In this document: piece after piece, positions 53,257 to 62,905 of the stretch | Numbering within the stretch: position 1 is the first letter of the stretch | Layout: the number at the start of each line of letters is the position of its first letter | Assembly: GCF_014851815.1 (NCBI RefSeq) | Contig: NZ_JACVAJ010000003.1 | Location: 248,001-312,000, forward strand | DNA length: 64,000 nt | From: Pseudoxanthomonas sp. PXM01 | Lineage (GTDB): Bacteria; Pseudomonadota; Gammaproteobacteria; Xanthomonadales; Xanthomonadaceae | Reading direction: 5' to 3' | The notes under the pieces: generated by a model | The model's input: the letters and a program-made list of their open reading frames with translations, nothing else | Told to the model about the DNA's origin: nothing | Databases searched by the model: none | Translations under genes and position numbers: made by a program

Positions 53257-54147
53257 ATGAACCTTCCCGGCTATCCCTCCCATCCGAAGCGCTTCGAGGT
53301 CCGTCCGGGCCTGTCGATGAACTACCTCGACGAAGGCCCGCGCGATGGCGAGGTCGTGGTGATGCTGCACGGCAATCCGTCGTGGAGCTATTACTGGCGC
53401 ACGCTGGTGGCGGGTCTGTCCGACAGGTACCGCTGCATCGTGCCCGACCACATCGGCATGGGCCTGTCGGACAAGCCGGACGACAGCCGCTACGAGTACA
53501 CCCTGCAGTCGCGCGTCGACGATGTGGCGTCGCTGTTGAAGCACCTCGGCATCACCGGCTCGGTCACGCTGGCCGTGCACGACTGGGGCGGCATGATCGG
53601 CTTCGGCTGGGCGCTGTCGCACGCCGTGCAGGTGAAGCGACTGGTGGTCACCAACACCGCCGCGTTCCCGATGCCCGCCGCGAAGGCGATGCCGTGGCAG
53701 ATCGGGCTCGGTCGCGACTGGACGATCGGTGAGTGGATCATCCGCGGCTTCAATGCCTTCTCCGCAGGCGCGTCGTGGATCGGCGTCGAGCGGCGCATGC
53801 CGGCCGACGTGCGCCGCGCCTATGTGTCGCCGTACGACACGTGGGCGAACCGCATCTCCACCATCCGCTTCATGCAGGACATCCCGCTCGGCCCGCAGGA
53901 CAAGGCGTGGCCGCTGCTCGACGCTGCCGGCAAGGCACTGCCGTCGTTCGCGGATCGCCCGGTGTTTCTCGGCTGGGGCCTGAAGGACTTCGTGTTTGAT
54001 CGGCACTTCCTCGACGGCTTCCGCGCCGCGCTGCCGAATGCCGAAGTGCATGCCTACGAAGACGCCGGCCACTACGTGCTGGAAGACAAGCACGAGATCC
54101 TGGTGCCGCTGATCCGGGATTTCCTGGATCGCCATCCGTTGGCGTAG
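53257..54147 (+). CDS. oleB: OleB, beta-lactone decarboxylase (haloalkane-dehalogenase fold)
   Basis: The 296-residue alpha/beta hydrolase resembles haloalkane dehalogenases but in ole clusters decarboxylates a cis-beta-lactone to the olefin. The nucleophile Asp109 sits in AVHDWGGMIGFG, the oxyanion segment is MLHGNPSWSYYWR, and the catalytic His is in DAGHYVLEDK. No signal peptide is present; OleB forms cytoplasmic assemblies with OleC and OleD in related species. It is followed by the MITE-like repeat and the opposing YkgJ-type gene. Confidence 0.92.
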   Translation: MNLPGYPSHPKRFEVRPGLSMNYLDEGPRDGEVVVMLHGNPSWSYYWRTLVAGLSDRYRCIVPDHIGMGLSDKPDDSRYEYTLQSRVDDVASLLKHLGITGSVTLAVHDWGGMIGFGWALSHAVQVKRLVVTNTAAFPMPAAKAMPWQIGLGRDWTIGEWIIRGFNAFSAGASWIGVERRMPADVRRAYVSPYDTWANRISTIRFMQDIPLGPQDKAWPLLDAAGKALPSFADRPVFLGWGLKDFVFDRHFLDGFRAALPNAEVHAYEDAGHYVLEDKHEILVPLIRDFLDRHPLA

Positions 54148-54148
54148 T

Positions 54149-54321
54149 CCCTTCTCCCCGAAGGATGAGTCCTTCTCCCTGCGACAGCGGGGAGAAGGTG
54201 CCGAAGGCGGATGAGGGGCGCTCTTGCCGTTGCTTTGTTTGACGGATGTCCGAGCGGCTCGCTGCGCTCGCAACCCCTCATCCGGTGCTTCGCACCACCT
54301 TCTCCCACAAGGGGAGAAGGA
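54149..54321. repeat. MITE-like inverted-repeat element
   Basis: This 173-bp element has long imperfect inverted ends. GGGGAGAAGGTG followed by CGGATGAGGGG (54189-54218) faces CCCCTCATCCGG and ACCACCTTCTCCC (54274-54306), with outer CTTCTCCCC and GGGGAGAAGG arms. Inside is CGAGCG-loop-CGCTCG. It fills the gap between oleB and the opposing YkgJ-type gene and encodes nothing. It looks like the short palindromic elements scattered in xanthomonad genomes. Confidence 0.65.
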
Positions 54322-54702
54322 CTAAAGCTCCGGCAACGGATTCTTGTCCGCCTCCACCACGCCCACCCAGTCGGCTTCCTCCAGCAGCGGCAACCCATGC
54401 GCCAGCCGCGCCTTGTCGCACTGCGCGCTGCGTTCGCCGAACTCCAGCGACGCCGGCACCAATGCGCACACCGACGGGCGCCGGTCGTGGATCGTGCAGC
54501 GGCTGTAGCGGCCGATGTCGGCATCCAGCGCCACGCACCACGGGCTCTTCTGCGAGGTGCCGCGCATCACGCGCTCGTGCACGCGCAGCGGCTCGGTCAG
54601 TTCGATCGGCACCACGCCGCCCTGGTCGGGATCCGCTTCGCTCCAGTGGAAGCTGACGCGGAAGTGGGCGCAGCAGGCGCCGCAGGTCAGGCAGGGATGC
54701 AT
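54322..54702 (-). CDS. YkgJ-family cysteine-cluster protein
   Basis: The 126-residue protein has the CxxCGACC pattern at the start (CLTCGACCAHF) and further cysteines in SPWCVAL, RCTIHDRRPSVC and SAQC, matching the zinc/iron-chelating YkgJ cluster family. Function is unknown, with possible Fe-S or Zn binding. It is read against the ole genes and sits between oleB and oleC. Its start faces oleC (94 bp gap). Whether it belongs to the pathway or only interrupts it is unclear. Confidence 0.85.
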   Translation of the reverse strand: MHPCLTCGACCAHFRVSFHWSEADPDQGGVVPIELTEPLRVHERVMRGTSQKSPWCVALDADIGRYSRCTIHDRRPSVCALVPASLEFGERSAQCDKARLAHGLPLLEEADWVGVVEADKNPLPEL

Positions 54703-54795
54703 CGGAGGTCGGCTGGCGGCGGTGCGCGGGCGGGACGCGCATTCTGCCAACGCCGCGGGCTGACGCAAGTACCGTCCAGCGGCGACAATGGCCGC

Positions 54796-56445
54796 ATGAC
54801 CGAACCGTGCAACATCGCCGCCAGCCTGCCCCGGCTGGCCCGCGAGCGGCCCGACCAGGTGGCGATGCGCTGCCCCGACGGCGCAGGCCGCTACACCCGC
54901 GACCTCACCTACGCGCAGCTGGACGCGCGCAGCGACGCCATCGCCGCCGGCCTCGGCGCCTGCGGCATCGGCCGCGGCACGCGCGCGGTGGTGATGGTGC
55001 GGCCGTCGCCGGAGTTCTTCCTGTTGATGTTCGCGCTGTTCAAGGCCGGTGCCGTGCCGGTGCTGGTGGACCCCGGCATCGATCGCCGCGCGCTGAAGCA
55101 GTGCCTGGACGAAGCGGAGCCTGAGGCCTTCATCGGCATCCCGCTGGCGCAGGTCGCGCGCTGCGTATTGGGCTGGGCGAAGTCGGCGAAGAAGATCGTC
55201 ACCGTCGGCACACGCTGGGCCTGGGGCGGCACCACGCTGGCGAAGATCGAGGCGCGTGGCGCCGGGGCCGGCCCGCAGCTCGCGGCCACGGCGCCCGACG
55301 ACGTCGCCGGCATCCTGTTCACCAGCGGCTCCACCGGCGTGCCGAAGGGCGTGGTTTACCGCCACCGCCATTTCGTCGCGCAGATCGAGTTGCTGCGCAA
55401 TGCGTTCGGCATGCAGCCCGGCGGCGTCGACCTGCCGACGTTCCCGCCGTTCGCCCTGTTCGATCCCGCGCTCGGGTTGACCTCGGTGATCCCCGACATG
55501 GATCCCACGCGTCCGGCCAGCGCCGATCCCCACAAGCTGCACGACGCCATCGCACGCTTCGGCGTCACCCAGCTGTTCGGGTCGCCGGCGCTGATGAAGG
55601 TGCTCGCCGACCACGGCCAGCCATTGCCGACCGTGCAGCGCGTGACCTCCGCCGGCGCACCGGTGCCGCCGGAGGTCGTCGCGAAGATCCGCACGCTGCT
55701 GCCGGAAACCGGCCAGTTCTGGACACCGTACGGCGCCACCGAATGCCTGCCGGTCGCCGTCATCGAAGGACGCGAACTGGAGTCGACACGCGCGGCGACC
55801 GAAGCCGGCGCCGGTACCTGCGTGGGCCGCGCCGTGCCGCCCAACGAGGTCCGCATCATCCGCATCACTGATGACGCCATCGCTGACTGGGCCGAGGTCG
55901 AGCTACTGAAGGATGGCGAGGTCGGCGAAATCACCGTCGCCGGACCCACCGCCACCGACACCTACTTCCGCCGCGACGCCGCCACCCGCATCGCCAAGAT
56001 CCGCGAGACGCAGGCCGACGGCAGCGAGCGCGTCGTGCACCGCATGGGCGACGTCGGCTGGTTCGATGGCGAGGGCCGGCTGTGGTTCTGCGGTCGCAAG
56101 ACGCAGCGCGTCGAAACCGCCGACGGTCCGCTCTATACCGAACAGGTCGAACCGGTCTTCAACACGCATCCGCAGGTGCGGCGCACCGCGCTGGTCGGCG
56201 TCGGCGAGCCCGGTCAGCAGCGTCCCGTGCTCTGCTACGAACTGCAGCCCGGCGTCAGCGCCGAGCCTGTGCGCATCGAGGCGGAGCTACGTGCGATCGC
56301 CGCACGCCATCCGCACACCGCGCGCATCACCGCCTATCTGCCGCATCCGGGCTTCCCGGTCGACATCCGCCACAACGCCAAGATCGGCCGCGAAAAGCTG
56401 GCCGTATGGGCGGCCTCGCGGCTCGCCGACGGGTCGCATCGATGA
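54796..56445 (+). CDS. oleC: OleC, beta-lactone synthetase (AMP-ligase fold)
   Basis: The 549-residue ANL-superfamily enzyme uses ATP to convert the 2-alkyl-3-hydroxyacid to a beta-lactone in olefin synthesis. The ATP loop LFTSGSTGVPKGV, the aromatic motif FWTPYGATECLPV, HRMGDVGWFDGEGRLWFCGR and the C-terminal Lys in HNAKIGREKLAVWA are all present. The distinctive CGRKTQRVETADGPLYTEQVEP stretch is typical of OleC. It starts with ATG at 54796. Its stop overlaps the next gene's start (ATGA at 56442). Confidence 0.94.
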   Translation: MTEPCNIAASLPRLARERPDQVAMRCPDGAGRYTRDLTYAQLDARSDAIAAGLGACGIGRGTRAVVMVRPSPEFFLLMFALFKAGAVPVLVDPGIDRRALKQCLDEAEPEAFIGIPLAQVARCVLGWAKSAKKIVTVGTRWAWGGTTLAKIEARGAGAGPQLAATAPDDVAGILFTSGSTGVPKGVVYRHRHFVAQIELLRNAFGMQPGGVDLPTFPPFALFDPALGLTSVIPDMDPTRPASADPHKLHDAIARFGVTQLFGSPALMKVLADHGQPLPTVQRVTSAGAPVPPEVVAKIRTLLPETGQFWTPYGATECLPVAVIEGRELESTRAATEAGAGTCVGRAVPPNEVRIIRITDDAIADWAEVELLKDGEVGEITVAGPTATDTYFRRDAATRIAKIRETQADGSERVVHRMGDVGWFDGEGRLWFCGRKTQRVETADGPLYTEQVEPVFNTHPQVRRTALVGVGEPGQQRPVLCYELQPGVSAEPVRIEAELRAIAARHPHTARITAYLPHPGFPVDIRHNAKIGREKLAVWAASRLADGSHR

Positions 56446-57878
56446 CGGACACGGTCAGCCTTTTCCTGTCGCGCACCGGGGGGCCGCCGTTCCTGGGATC
56501 GGTGGGCTACGTCAACGACGCCATCCGACCGCTGCTGGAAGCGCGTGGAATGAAGGTGGACGGCTTCCAGCCGCCGCTGGCCGGGGGCGGCACCGAAGAA
56601 GCCATGCTGCCGTTCGCCCTGGCAGCGGAGTACGCACGCCACGCCGGGCGATCGCGTGCCGACGTGGCGCTGTACGACGGCGCCGGCACGCTGGTGCTGC
56701 CGCCGGACCGGACGCACGCCGCGCGCAACGTGGTGCTGTACCACGGCCTGGTGTACGGCACCGGCAACTGGCTGACCAACGCCGCCGTCGACCTGCACCT
56801 GGGCAATTCGCCCTATCAGGCGGACGTGCTGCGCGCCCTGTTCGCCACGCCCAACTGGACGCGGCGCCGCCTGCTGAATCCCGTCGGTGTCGCCACCACG
56901 CGCGATGTGCGCCTGCCGGTGCCCTGCGTGGAGGCGCCCGACGGCCATCCGGGTTTCGCGCAGGGGAACGACCTGCCCGCCGGCGTGCTGGCGTTGGCGG
57001 ACAAGGCGGTGCTGGGCCATGCCCTGCAGCACGACAAGCAGGACCTGGTCGCCACCGTCGCCATCCTCTACTGGCTGAACGTCCGCGCGCGCGAGACCGG
57101 CGCCGCGCGCGTGATGCTGCTGATCTCCGACGCATCACTCAACCAGGAGCGCTGCGCCGCCCTCGACGGCATGCTCGCCGGCACCGGTTTCCGGTGCGCG
57201 GATTTTTTCGTGCCGCTGCAGCATCTGACGCAGCGTGCGGTCGTGCAGGTCATGCGCGCCTGCCGCTTCGCGCTGGCCTATAACCGCTTCCCCGAGCCGT
57301 TCGGCTTCTACCCGCTGGAATCGGTGTACCAGGGCTGTCCGGTCTATACGAATGGCGCGGGCAACAACCGTCACCTGCTGCCGCCGGAGCACGGCATCCA
57401 GGTGCTGGAAACCGCCGGCATGGCGCCGGTGCCCGGACAGGGGCCGGACCTGCGCGCGTACCGCGCGGTGGCCGAGCGGATCGCACAGGATCTGGCCGCG
57501 CCCGACGAAACACGACGCGCCTGCGCACGTGGTCGCGACAGGATCGCGGCCACCTGGTCTATGGCGAATTTCGGCACCGATCTTGCGCAGGCGCTGGCGT
57601 CGCTGGATGAAGCGGCCCCGGCGGTGCCCGCTTTCGACGCGCTCGAGGTGGCGACCAGCCCGCTGGTGCGCAGCCTCGACCTCGACACCGGTGTGTGTTT
57701 CAACGACTACGCCACCACGGTGCTGGAAGCCGCCGAATGCGCGCTGCTCCGCGACCTGCTCGGCCATGCCGTGCACGCCCTGCCGGGCGAGGAGATGGCG
57801 CGGATCGAGCGCCAGCATCGCTTCTTCGCGCGCGGCCTGCTGACGCTTCGTATACCCACTCCGTCATCGCTTTCCTGA
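56442..57878 (+). CDS. GT-B-like glycosyltransferase coupled to oleC
   Basis: This 478-residue protein is not one of the four Ole enzymes. Its C-terminal half has a GT4-like donor-site motif (NRFPEPFGFYPLESVYQGCPVYTNGAGNNRHLLP), including the two spaced Glu residues of the EPFGFYPLE type. The N-terminal half starts VSLFLSRTGGPPFLGSVGYVND and contains VVLYHGLVYGTGNW. No signal or membrane helix is seen. The ATG overlaps the oleC stop and the gene ends 12 bp before oleD, so it is made with them. It could glycosylate a lipid intermediate or product; this is an inference from position. Confidence 0.7.
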   Translation: MTDTVSLFLSRTGGPPFLGSVGYVNDAIRPLLEARGMKVDGFQPPLAGGGTEEAMLPFALAAEYARHAGRSRADVALYDGAGTLVLPPDRTHAARNVVLYHGLVYGTGNWLTNAAVDLHLGNSPYQADVLRALFATPNWTRRRLLNPVGVATTRDVRLPVPCVEAPDGHPGFAQGNDLPAGVLALADKAVLGHALQHDKQDLVATVAILYWLNVRARETGAARVMLLISDASLNQERCAALDGMLAGTGFRCADFFVPLQHLTQRAVVQVMRACRFALAYNRFPEPFGFYPLESVYQGCPVYTNGAGNNRHLLPPEHGIQVLETAGMAPVPGQGPDLRAYRAVAERIAQDLAAPDETRRACARGRDRIAATWSMANFGTDLAQALASLDEAAPAVPAFDALEVATSPLVRSLDLDTGVCFNDYATTVLEAAECALLRDLLGHAVHALPGEEMARIERQHRFFARGLLTLRIPTPSSLS

Positions 57879-57890
57879 GGAACCCGCAAC

Positions 57891-58892
57891 ATGAAGATTC
57901 TCGTCACCGGCGGCGGTGGTTTCCTGGGGCAGGCGCTGTGCCGTGGCCTGGTCGAGCGCGGGCATGAGGTCATCAGCTTCAACCGCGGGAACTACCCGGT
58001 GCTGCGCGAACTCGGCGTTGGCCAGGTGCAGGGCGACCTGGCGGACGGCCATGCGGTGACGCATGCCGCGCAAGGCGTCGACGCGATCTTCCACAACGCC
58101 GCCAAGGCGGGTGCCTGGGGCAGCTACAAGAGCTACCACGACGCCAACGTCGTCGGTACCCAGAACGTGCTGGACGCGTGCCGCGCGCATGGCATCGGTC
58201 GTCTGGTCTACACCTCCACGCCCAGCGTGACGCACCGCGCGACGCATCCGGTCGAAGGGGGCAGCGCGGCCGACGTACCGTACGGCGAGGGGTTCAAGGC
58301 GCCCTACGCCACCACCAAGATGATCGCGGAGAAGGCGGTGCTGGCCGCCAACGACGCCACGCTGGCGACGGTGGCGCTGCGACCGCGCCTCATCTGGGGA
58401 CCGGGCGACCACCAGATCCTGCCGCGCCTGGTGTCGCGCGCGCGCGCCGGTCGCCTGCGCATCGTCGGCAGCGGCGAGAACCACGTCGACACCACCTACA
58501 TCGACAACGCCGCGCAGGCGCATTTCGATGCGTTCGACCATCTTGCGCCGGGCGCGGCCTGCGCCGGCAAGGCCTACTTCATTTCCAACGGCGAGCCGTG
58601 GCCGATGCGCAAGCTGCTCAACGCGCTGCTGGAGACGGCGGGCGCGCCGCGCGCCGACAAGCAGCTGTCGTTCACCGCCGCCTACCGCATCGGTGCGGTC
58701 TGCGAGACGCTGTGGACGGTCCTGCCGCTGAAGGGCGAACCGCCGATGACGCGCTTCCTCGCCGAACAGCTCAGCACCGCGCACTGGTACGACATGGCGC
58801 CGGCACGGCGCGACTTCGGTTACGTGCCGCGCGTGTCGATGGACGAAGGCTTCGATCGGCTGCGCGCCTGGCTGCGCGACCACCCGGTCTGA
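57891..58892 (+). CDS. oleD: OleD, NADPH-dependent 2-alkyl-3-ketoacid reductase
   Basis: The 333-residue extended-SDR enzyme reduces the OleA product to the 2-alkyl-3-hydroxyacid. It has [14 protein letters not shown] for cofactor binding, the [11 protein letters not shown] loop, catalytic residues in [10 protein letters not shown] and YATTK, and [10 protein letters not shown]. Length and motifs agree with other OleD proteins. It closes the cluster, just downstream of the glycosyltransferase-like gene. The 148 bp after it show no terminator that I can point to. Confidence 0.93.
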   Translation: MKILVTGGGGFLGQALCRGLVERGHEVISFNRGNYPVLRELGVGQVQGDLADGHAVTHAAQGVDAIFHNAAKAGAWGSYKSYHDANVVGTQNVLDACRAHGIGRLVYTSTPSVTHRATHPVEGGSAADVPYGEGFKAPYATTKMIAEKAVLAANDATLATVALRPRLIWGPGDHQILPRLVSRARAGRLRIVGSGENHVDTTYIDNAAQAHFDAFDHLAPGAACAGKAYFISNGEPWPMRKLLNALLETAGAPRADKQLSFTAAYRIGAVCETLWTVLPLKGEPPMTRFLAEQLSTAHWYDMAPARRDFGYVPRVSMDEGFDRLRAWLRDHPV

Positions 58893-59040
58893 GCCGATGG
58901 GTGCTTCACGCGCCCCTCACCACGCTTAAGCGAATCCGTCTGCGCACGGCGCACGCTCACGCGACGATGACTCCCGGCATTCCAGCATGGCCCACGCCAC
59001 TTCCGGCTGTACCACTGGCCAGATGCCAAAAGGAGTTTCC

Positions 59041-59199
59041 ATGCTGCGCTACGCCGTCATTTTCTTCGTCATCGCGCTCATCGCCGCCGTGCTGGGTTTC
59101 AGCGGCATCGCCGGCGCCGCCACCAACATCGCGTGGGTGCTGTTCGTCGTCTTCGTGATCCTGGCGATCATCTCGCTGCTGCGCGGCAAACGCGTCTGA
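59041..59199 (+). CDS. DUF1328 small membrane protein
   Basis: The 52-residue protein is two membrane helices ([21 protein letters not shown] and [19 protein letters not shown]) followed by RGKRV, the DUF1328/YtjA pattern. A perfect AAAGGAG lies six bases ahead of the ATG at 59041. Members often respond to envelope or oxidative stress; the exact role is unknown. It stands alone between oleD and ubiJ. Confidence 0.88.
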   Translation: MLRYAVIFFVIALIAAVLGFSGIAGAATNIAWVLFVVFVILAIISLLRGKRV

Positions 59200-59315
59200 C
59201 GCGACACCGTCTCTCTCCGCCGGGACGGCAGGATGCTGTCGAGCCCGCCCCGAGCCCGCATGACGCAGGCAGACGGGCGGGCGGGGCGTACAGGCTTTGC
59301 CGCTAGAATGGCGGC

Positions 59316-59957
59316 ATGGACCTGTCTCCGTTCGATGCCCTCAAGCCGCTTGCCGGCCGTGCACTGGAAGCCGCACTCAACCAGGCGCTCGCGCTTGATC
59401 CCGACACCTCCGCGGCCTTGCTGCCGCTCGAAGGGCGTCGCATCCAGCTGAAAGTCGATACACCACCGCTGGCGATGGACATCATGGTCGGTGGTGGCCG
59501 CCTGCAGGTCGGCCCCGCCAGTGAAGTGCTGGAAGCCGACCTCGCCGTGCGCAGCACGCTGGGTGGCCTGCTCGGCCAGCTGCCGTTCTTCCGCCGCGAC
59601 CACGCCACGCCGGTCGGCAAGGTCAAGGTGTCCGGCGACGCCGATCTCGCGCGTCGCCTGCAGACGCTCGCCACCCGCTTCGATCCTGACTGGTCGCTGC
59701 CGTTCACGCGTGTGTTCGGCGACGTGATCGGCGTGCAGGTGGCCAATGCCGTGCGCGGTGGCCTGCAGCAGGCGCGTACCGCCGCCGGCAACCTGGCGGA
59801 AAGCGCCGCCGAGTACGTCACCGAGGAATCGCGCGACGTCATCGGCCGCGAGGAACTCAACGCCTTCCATGACGACGTCGATGCGATCCGCGACGATGTC
59901 GAACGCATGGCGGTTCGGGTAGGACGTCTCGCCGCGCGCGTGGAGCAGCGCGCATGA
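59316..59957 (+). CDS. ubiJ: Ubiquinone biosynthesis accessory factor UbiJ (SCP2 domain)
   Basis: The 213-residue protein has an SCP2 lipid-binding domain ([48 protein letters not shown]). A C-terminal helical region with a coiled coil follows ([31 protein letters not shown]). UbiJ binds ubiquinone intermediates within the soluble Ubi complex. The assignment rests on the fold plus coupling to ubiB: the ubiB ATG overlaps its stop (ATGA at 59954). A ubiE gene, the usual third member, is not visible here. Confidence 0.88.
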   Translation: MDLSPFDALKPLAGRALEAALNQALALDPDTSAALLPLEGRRIQLKVDTPPLAMDIMVGGGRLQVGPASEVLEADLAVRSTLGGLLGQLPFFRRDHATPVGKVKVSGDADLARRLQTLATRFDPDWSLPFTRVFGDVIGVQVANAVRGGLQQARTAAGNLAESAAEYVTEESRDVIGREELNAFHDDVDAIRDDVERMAVRVGRLAARVEQRA

Positions 59958-61606
59958 GGTCGGTGTTGCGGGCCAGCCGCATTGGCCGCGTGTTGCTCCG
60001 CTATCGTCTCGATGACCTGCTCGACGGCACGCCGGTCGAACGCTGGCTGCGCCTGGGCCGTCCGTTCGTGCCGCGCGCCTCGGCCGAGATCGCCGCGCAG
60101 CCGCGCGGTGCACGCCTGCGTCTGGCGCTGCAGGAACTCGGCCCGATCTTCGTCAAGTTCGGCCAGATCCTCTCGACGCGGCGCGATCTGATCCCGCCGG
60201 ACATCGCCGAAGAACTGACCCTGCTGCAGGACCGCGTCGCTCCGTTCGACGGCGACCGCGCCCGCGTGCTGGTCGAAGAGGAGCTCGGCCGTCCGATCCA
60301 CGAAGCCTTCGAGCAGTTCGACACCACGCCGCTGGCCTCGGCCTCCATCGCGCAGGTGCATGCGGCCACGCTGCCCGGCGGGCGCGAGGTCGTGGTCAAG
60401 GTGCTGCGCCCGGACATCCGCAAGCAGATCGCCGGCGACATCGCACTGCTGGAAAGCATCGCCGCCATCGTCGAACGCGCGCATCCCAACGCCGACAAGA
60501 TCCGTCCGCGCGAAGTCGTCGCCGAGATCGAGAACACGCTGGCCGCCGAACTCGACCTGCAGCGCGAAGCCGGCAACGCCAGCCTGCTGCGGCGCAACTG
60601 GGCCGACTCACCCGACCTGTACGTGCCCGAGGTGATCTGGTCGCATACTGCCGAGCGCGCGATGACGATGGAGCGCGTGCGCGGCATCCCGTCCGACGAC
60701 ATCGCCGCCCTCGACGCCGCCGGCATCGACCGCAAGGCGCTCGCCGCGAAGGGCGTGCGCGTGTTCTACCAGCAGGTGTTCCGCGACAACTTCTTCCACG
60801 CCGATGCGCATGCCGGCAACATCTGGGTCGATCCGGAGCGCAAGACCGATCCGCGCTTCATCGCGCTGGACTTCGGCATCATGGGCCAGCTCTCGCGCGA
60901 CGACCAGTACTGGCTCGCCGAGAACTTCATGGCGATCTTCAACCGCGATTACCGCCGCATCGCCGAGCTGCACGTGCAGGCCGGCTGGATGCCGTCGCAC
61001 ATCCGCATCGACGAACTGGAAGCCGCCGCACGCGCGGTGTGCGAGCCGTACTTCACCCGCCCGCTCAGCGAGATCTCGCTGGCCGAAGTGCTGGCCAAGC
61101 TGTTCCGCACCGCGCAGCGTTACGAGCTGACGCTGCAGCCGCAGCTGATCCTGCTGCAGAAGACGCTGCTGAACATCGAAGGCGTCGGCCGCCAGCTCGA
61201 TCCGCAGATCGACATCTGGGCGGTCGCGCGACCGGTGCTGGAACGCATCCTGCTGGAACGCTACAGCCCGCAGCGCGCCGCGCAGGAGTTCCGCAAGCGC
61301 CTGCCGGAAATCATGACCCACGCACCCGACATGCCGCGGCTGGTGCACGCGTGGCTCAGCCAGCAGGTCGAGGGCCGGCACGAACTCGCGCTGCGGTCGA
61401 AGGATCTCGCCGATCTCGCGCTGACGATGAAGGGCATGCAGCGTCGCGTGGTCGCCGCGATCCTCGGCGTCGGCCTGCTGATCGTCGCGGCCGTCCTGTA
61501 CGCGCTGGAAGCGGGCGGGCCCAGCCTGTTCGACATTCCCGCCGCCGCGTGGATCGCCGGCATCGGCGGCCTGTGGGCGTTGCTCGCGGCGTGGCCGCGA
61601 CGGTGA
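59954..61606 (+). CDS. ubiB: Ubiquinone biosynthesis protein UbiB (atypical kinase)
   Basis: The 550-residue protein belongs to the ABC1/ADCK/UbiB atypical kinases. It has the invariant [21 protein letters not shown], the Ala-rich loop [11 protein letters not shown], the ATP-site Lys in [20 protein letters not shown] and DFGIMGQLS. Two C-terminal membrane helices ([19 protein letters not shown] and [17 protein letters not shown]) anchor it. It supports extraction or presentation of ubiquinone precursors from the membrane. It is translated together with ubiJ. Confidence 0.95.
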   Translation: MRSVLRASRIGRVLLRYRLDDLLDGTPVERWLRLGRPFVPRASAEIAAQPRGARLRLALQELGPIFVKFGQILSTRRDLIPPDIAEELTLLQDRVAPFDGDRARVLVEEELGRPIHEAFEQFDTTPLASASIAQVHAATLPGGREVVVKVLRPDIRKQIAGDIALLESIAAIVERAHPNADKIRPREVVAEIENTLAAELDLQREAGNASLLRRNWADSPDLYVPEVIWSHTAERAMTMERVRGIPSDDIAALDAAGIDRKALAAKGVRVFYQQVFRDNFFHADAHAGNIWVDPERKTDPRFIALDFGIMGQLSRDDQYWLAENFMAIFNRDYRRIAELHVQAGWMPSHIRIDELEAAARAVCEPYFTRPLSEISLAEVLAKLFRTAQRYELTLQPQLILLQKTLLNIEGVGRQLDPQIDIWAVARPVLERILLERYSPQRAAQEFRKRLPEIMTHAPDMPRLVHAWLSQQVEGRHELALRSKDLADLALTMKGMQRRVVAAILGVGLLIVAAVLYALEAGGPSLFDIPAAAWIAGIGGLWALLAAWPRR

Positions 61607-61621
61607 TCCGTTCGGGCGCGC

Positions 61622-62005
61622 TCAGGCGCGCCTGCGACCCCAGACCAGCCACCAGCCCAGCCACACCTGCACCGGCAACGTCAGCAGGCAGGCGAGCGTG
61701 AACCAGCGCGGGAAGTCGTCCCACGCCACCACGGTCACGTACACGTCCAGCCCCAGGTAGATCGCGAAGATCGTCCATGCGTGCGCGGTCTTCGCCACCG
61801 CAGCCACGCCAACCATCAGAGCGCTGCCCACGAGGCCGGCGAGGAATACCCACAGCAGGTCGTAACCCAGTCGTGTATCGCCGCCCGGCGGGAGTCCGAG
61901 CAGCGCAGCCACTTCGCTGCCGGCCAGGTTCACCAGCGGGATCGCGATGATGGCGAGTGCCAGGGCCAGCAGGCTACGCAGAACGATCTTCACGCGCTCC
62001 ATCAT
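61622..62005 (-). CDS. Hypothetical inner-membrane protein
   Basis: The 127-residue protein has about four hydrophobic helices (VLRSLLALALAIIAIPLVNLAG; LLWVFLAGLVGSALMVGVAAVA; WTIFAIYLGLDVYVTVVAW; WFTLACLLTLPVQVWLGWWLVW) and ends GRRRA. I cannot assign a family. It converges with ubiB (15 bp apart) and follows the next minus-strand gene by 48 bp, so the two may be one unit. Confidence 0.65.
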   Translation of the reverse strand: MMERVKIVLRSLLALALAIIAIPLVNLAGSEVAALLGLPPGGDTRLGYDLLWVFLAGLVGSALMVGVAAVAKTAHAWTIFAIYLGLDVYVTVVAWDDFPRWFTLACLLTLPVQVWLGWWLVWGRRRA

Positions 62006-62053
62006 CGGCTCCGTCGTGTCGCGAGGGTGGATCCGCGACGTCGCTTCCGATGA

Positions 62054-62590
62054 TCAGGGTTGGCCGATGCGCATGTCTACATCGGCCGTGCAGGGGGCGA
62101 TGGCGGAGAAGGTCTGCGCCGTGTCATGCATGAGCGGGTGCTCCGACTGCGTGGAGACGATCCGGGTGACGTTGCCGTCCCCATCCTGCGCATGCAGCAA
62201 CGCAAACGGCGGATGGTAGGCCGCGCCGGCGCGCAACTTCGAACGGTTGTGCATCACCGCATAGGCGCGATCACGGTAGGCGCGGAGTTCCAGATCGAGC
62301 GCGGGGCACGTCGAGCGTTCGAGCACCTGGCTGCAGGTCAGCTGTCGTCCTGCGGCGTAGTAGGTGATCCGCTCCGTGCCTTCGCGCGTCGGAATCCCGG
62401 GGACGCCAAGGTGATGGGTGGTGCCGACGATGAGGAATTTCGCGCCCCAGTCGCTGCCTGTGCCAACGATCAGCCCGAGGGGCGTAGGTGTTTCGCGCGT
62501 CGCTGCAAGTGCCGTGGCGGCTTCATCGCCGGCGACGCAATGTGGAGTGATTGGTGTTGTTGCGGCAAGCAGAAGGGCAAACAGGTTCAT
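62054..62590 (-). CDS. Hypothetical exported protein
   Basis: The 178-residue product starts with a short hydrophobic segment (LFALLLAATTPITPHC) that may be a signal peptide. The rest has no domain I know. Cysteines occur in PHCVAGDE, LTCSQVL, STCPAL and IAPCTADV, so two disulfides are possible in a periplasmic protein. Its codon use is normal but less biased than that of the housekeeping neighbours. Confidence 0.55.
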   Translation of the reverse strand: MNLFALLLAATTPITPHCVAGDEAATALAATRETPTPLGLIVGTGSDWGAKFLIVGTTHHLGVPGIPTREGTERITYYAAGRQLTCSQVLERSTCPALDLELRAYRDRAYAVMHNRSKLRAGAAYHPPFALLHAQDGDGNVTRIVSTQSEHPLMHDTAQTFSAIAPCTADVDMRIGQP

Positions 62591-62905
62591 GTGGGCTCCA
62601 TCCCGTCCATTGGTACTGTCGTACTGCCTGGCAGCCGCGTATCCGTCACGGGCGGCCGCTCAGACGGTCAGCGTACTCCGCGTTAGCGTGGCTAGGAATA
62701 CCTCCGCAGTTCCCAGCGTGGCCCGTCGTCAACTCACAGCGACACCCGCAAGGATCGCGCGGTCCACCAGCGAGCCGTCTGCCTATGAACCAGCGGATCA
62801 TGGCGCATGCGGACCGTCGATGTTGACGCGGTCACAACGATTCTTTCGCGTGCCGTACGCGGCAGGGAGTCTACGGTGAACTTCCTTTCCCACGGGAGTC
62901 TTCCC
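62591..62905. other. Intergenic region without evident features
   Basis: This 315-bp gap lies between the divergent hypothetical gene and the PfpI-type gene. I see no hairpin, operator or gene in it. A promoter for the plus-strand gene is expected in the last 100 bp (GTTGACGCGGTCACAACGATT, a TTGACG-like -35) but the -10 is unclear. Confidence 0.3.
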
